Of a stretch of 25,486 bases of DNA, positions 24,383 through 25,486 are shown piece by piece. The stretch lies in the IMG/VR virus record IMGVR_UViG_3300022848_000671, positions 1-25,486 of that record, one strand, 5' to 3'. The notes below the pieces were generated by a model, which saw nothing but the letters and a program-made list of their open reading frames with translations, did no database searches and was not told where the DNA came from. Numbering within the stretch: the stretch's first letter is position 1; every line of letters begins with the position of its first letter. The stretch is from a virus. A program made the position numbers and the translations under genes.

Positions 24383-24831
24383 TAGATAGAAACTCCAGAA
24401 CCGGACCAAGTTGCATTGGACCCACGGGTGTCAATGTGAACAAAGCCGCTGTAATGGCCAAGACCGCCTTCAAACAGACCTTCTTTCCGGTATTTTTTCA
24501 AAAGCGAATAGACAGTGATCGGACTTGTCAACTTAACTGTAATATCACACGCGGTGAATTCGATATGTTGCGAATAGCACACACCGCCAATAGCTTTGTT
24601 GTAAGCAGGTGAGCGATAAATAGACAGAAGACGAACGGGCCGGTGCAAGTCTCGACGCAAACGGTCAAGAACAGTAAGCGTGGGGATGATGTTATCCCAA
24701 ATAAGTTTTGGCGGTTCTGTGTTTAATCGCAATGTGCTATCCCGCCCACCACGGAAGAAAACCTCCAACGCAGAAAAGTGCCGGATGTCATGCTTGTCCA
24801 GAAATTTTTGGAATTGTTCGATGTTAGTCAT
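24382..24831 (-). CDS. M15-family peptidase, endolysin candidate
   Basis: This 149-aa zinc peptidase probably cleaves peptidoglycan crosslinks during lysis. The M15A/M15_3 signature is clear: SIYRSPAYNKAIGGVCYSQH, then S87-x-H89-x4-A94-x-D96, then GFVHIDTRG with H132. Zinc ligands are therefore H89, D96 and H132. In the usual S-x-H-x2-G-x-A-x-D pattern the Gly is replaced by Phe92, which is odd. There is no signal peptide, so release would need the holin-like protein upstream. The start is 24831 (TAATG overlap with the upstream 71-aa gene); longer starts toward 24909 lack a site and overlap that gene. A virion-associated role is an alternative. Confidence 0.85.
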   Translation of the reverse strand: MTNIEQFQKFLDKHDIRHFSALEVFFRGGRDSTLRLNTEPPKLIWDNIIPTLTVLDRLRRDLHRPVRLLSIYRSPAYNKAIGGVCYSQHIEFTACDITVKLTSPITVYSLLKKYRKEGLFEGGLGHYSGFVHIDTRGSNATWSGSGVSI

Positions 24832-25046
24832 TAGAAAGTGCCTTTGGTGCTGAACTCGAAAGTTGGAGGAAAGACTGGGACGGGCCAGCCGGATTCTGTT
24901 TGTGTCCATTTAACTGCAATACGGCCTTGTGCATTCGCGATAAATTCGCGGCAAAACGTAGTCTGCTTTTCTCTGGGAACAAGTCGCAAAATGTCATCTG
25001 GTATGGAGCCTTGGAAATCATTATAGCGATTTACTTTGAAGACCAT
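24831..25046 (-). CDS. Hypothetical 71-aa protein between holin-like and peptidase genes
   Basis: No family is recognised. It is a soluble-looking mixed alpha/beta protein (KVNRYNDFQGSIPDDILRLV, FIANAQGRIAVKWTQT, PVPVFPPTFEF), with one cysteine and no membrane span. An AAAAGG-like site lies about eight bases before its ATG. It overlaps the holin-like gene by 16 bases and the peptidase by a TAATG junction, which puts it in the lysis cassette. It is not a spanin: there is no lipobox or transmembrane helix. An accessory lysis, regulatory or unrelated role cannot be told apart. Confidence 0.7.
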   Translation of the reverse strand: MVFKVNRYNDFQGSIPDDILRLVPREKQTTFCREFIANAQGRIAVKWTQTESGWPVPVFPPTFEFSTKGTF

Positions 25047-25297
25047 CGTTTGCCTTTTACAACCTTAGCGTTAGGATTAAACGGTCCGCCAGGATTGCTT
25101 CTAGTCTTGATTTCTTCCTTCGCATTGAAACGACCTTTGATTGTTCGATAGGTGGTGTAAACTATACTAAGAGCTAACAGCGCATCAGTTACTGGCCCTG
25201 CTAATTCACTCAGGTCTTGTTTGAAAAAAATCGTAGCAAGAGCCATGAGTCCTGTGACCAAGGCGAATAGAATTGTGCGTGAAGCGAACCAACTCAT
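25031..25297 (-). CDS. Holin-like small membrane protein, 88 aa
   Basis: Two hydrophobic segments (about residues 6-25 and 35-52) are separated by a short charged loop (KQDLSELAGP) and followed by a basic polar tail (RFNAKEEIKTRSNPGG, KVVKGKRWSSK). This class II holin-like layout is common next to phage endolysins, and an M15 peptidase lies two genes downstream. Function as a lysis-timing pore is inferred from layout and neighbours; no specific holin family is recognised. The start is at a TAATG junction with a truncated upstream gene. Confidence 0.75.
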   Translation of the reverse strand: MSWFASRTILFALVTGLMALATIFFKQDLSELAGPVTDALLALSIVYTTYRTIKGRFNAKEEIKTRSNPGGPFNPNAKVVKGKRWSSK

Positions 25298-25485
25298 TAG
25301 ATTTTGTTTCTTGCTTTGAGATTTTGAAGGGCAAGTTCCACAGTGGCATTGACGACCGACGTGGACGCCTGAATTCCGGTAGCAATGGCCCGAGCTTGGA
25401 TCTCGTCAACGGCCTGCTTGCGCTTGATTTCCCCGGTGGCCTTGCTGTCTGCAAGAGATAGGACAACATCAAGAGCGATGGGCGC
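25297..25485 (-). CDS. C-terminal end of an unknown helical protein, cut by the window edge
   Basis: Reading the - strand from the right edge gives 62 open codons ending in TAA at 25297-25299. The peptide begins APIALDVVLSLADSKATGEI and ends ALQNLKARNKI. It is rich in Ala, Val, Ile and Lys with an even helical pattern, and it has no membrane segment. It is joined to the holin-like start by a TAATG overlap, so it is the preceding gene of the - strand operon. No family is recognised from this fragment. Confidence 0.6.
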   Translation of the reverse strand, partial: APIALDVVLSLADSKATGEIKRKQAVDEIQARAIATGIQASTSVVNATVELALQNLKARNKI

Positions 25486-25486
25486 G

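Noticed and set aside
24383-24409. Longer terminase N-terminus starting at 24409
   Set aside because: It overlaps the peptidase gene by 28 bases and has no site, whereas 24382 gives a TAATG junction like its neighbours.
24832-24909. Longer M15 peptidase start at 24909
   Set aside because: It runs deep into the 71-aa gene; the 24831 start makes a TAATG junction and begins at the natural helix.

Overview
The window is a dense stretch of a tailed double-stranded DNA bacteriophage genome, most likely of short-tailed (podovirus-like) build. The evidence is a recognisable set of phage genes: family A DNA polymerase, ATP-dependent DNA ligase, a P-loop replication ATPase, large terminase, portal, scaffold, major capsid protein, head-tail adaptor, a holin-like protein and an M15 cell-wall peptidase. 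No tape-measure, sheath or tail-tube gene is visible. Instead there is one giant virion-type protein of 2347 residues. The host cannot be named from the sequence. By eye the base composition is close to even, and ribosome-binding sites are mixed: some genes have good GGAGG or AAGGA sites and others have none.

Layout. From 2 to 5577 the + strand carries a replication and nucleotide-metabolism operon: a 5'-truncated UDG-like/exonuclease/family A polymerase, a 118-aa unknown, DNA ligase, a 103-aa protein resembling DUF1599/Nmad1, a 65-aa unknown, and a DUF3987-like ATPase. Every junction is an ATGA or short overlap. From the right edge down to 5348 the - strand carries the lysis, packaging and virion operon. 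In transcription order it runs: a truncated helical protein, a holin-like protein, a 71-aa unknown, M15 peptidase, TerL, portal, a 101-aa coiled coil, scaffold, major capsid protein, a 118-aa capsid-associated protein, a 63-aa basic protein, adaptor, a 345-aa structural protein, a collagen-like protein, two Cys-rich proteins, a 204-aa beta-rich protein, two Gln-rich core-type proteins, and the giant protein.

The two operons converge and overlap: the last 230 bases of the ATPase gene lie antisense to the end of the giant gene, so there is no intergenic terminator region. No gene-free stretch exceeds about 50 bases. No tRNA, CRISPR array, insertion sequence or attachment site was seen.

How the genes would work together. 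The + strand genes copy and seal phage DNA. The polymerase has a degenerate uracil-DNA-glycosylase-like front domain, and a possible nucleotide-modification-type protein lies nearby, which raises the possibility of modified bases. The - strand genes build a procapsid (scaffold, capsid, portal), fill it (TerL), add the adaptor and fibre-like proteins, and load internal proteins that probably exit into the host during infection. The holin-like protein and M15 peptidase then release progeny.
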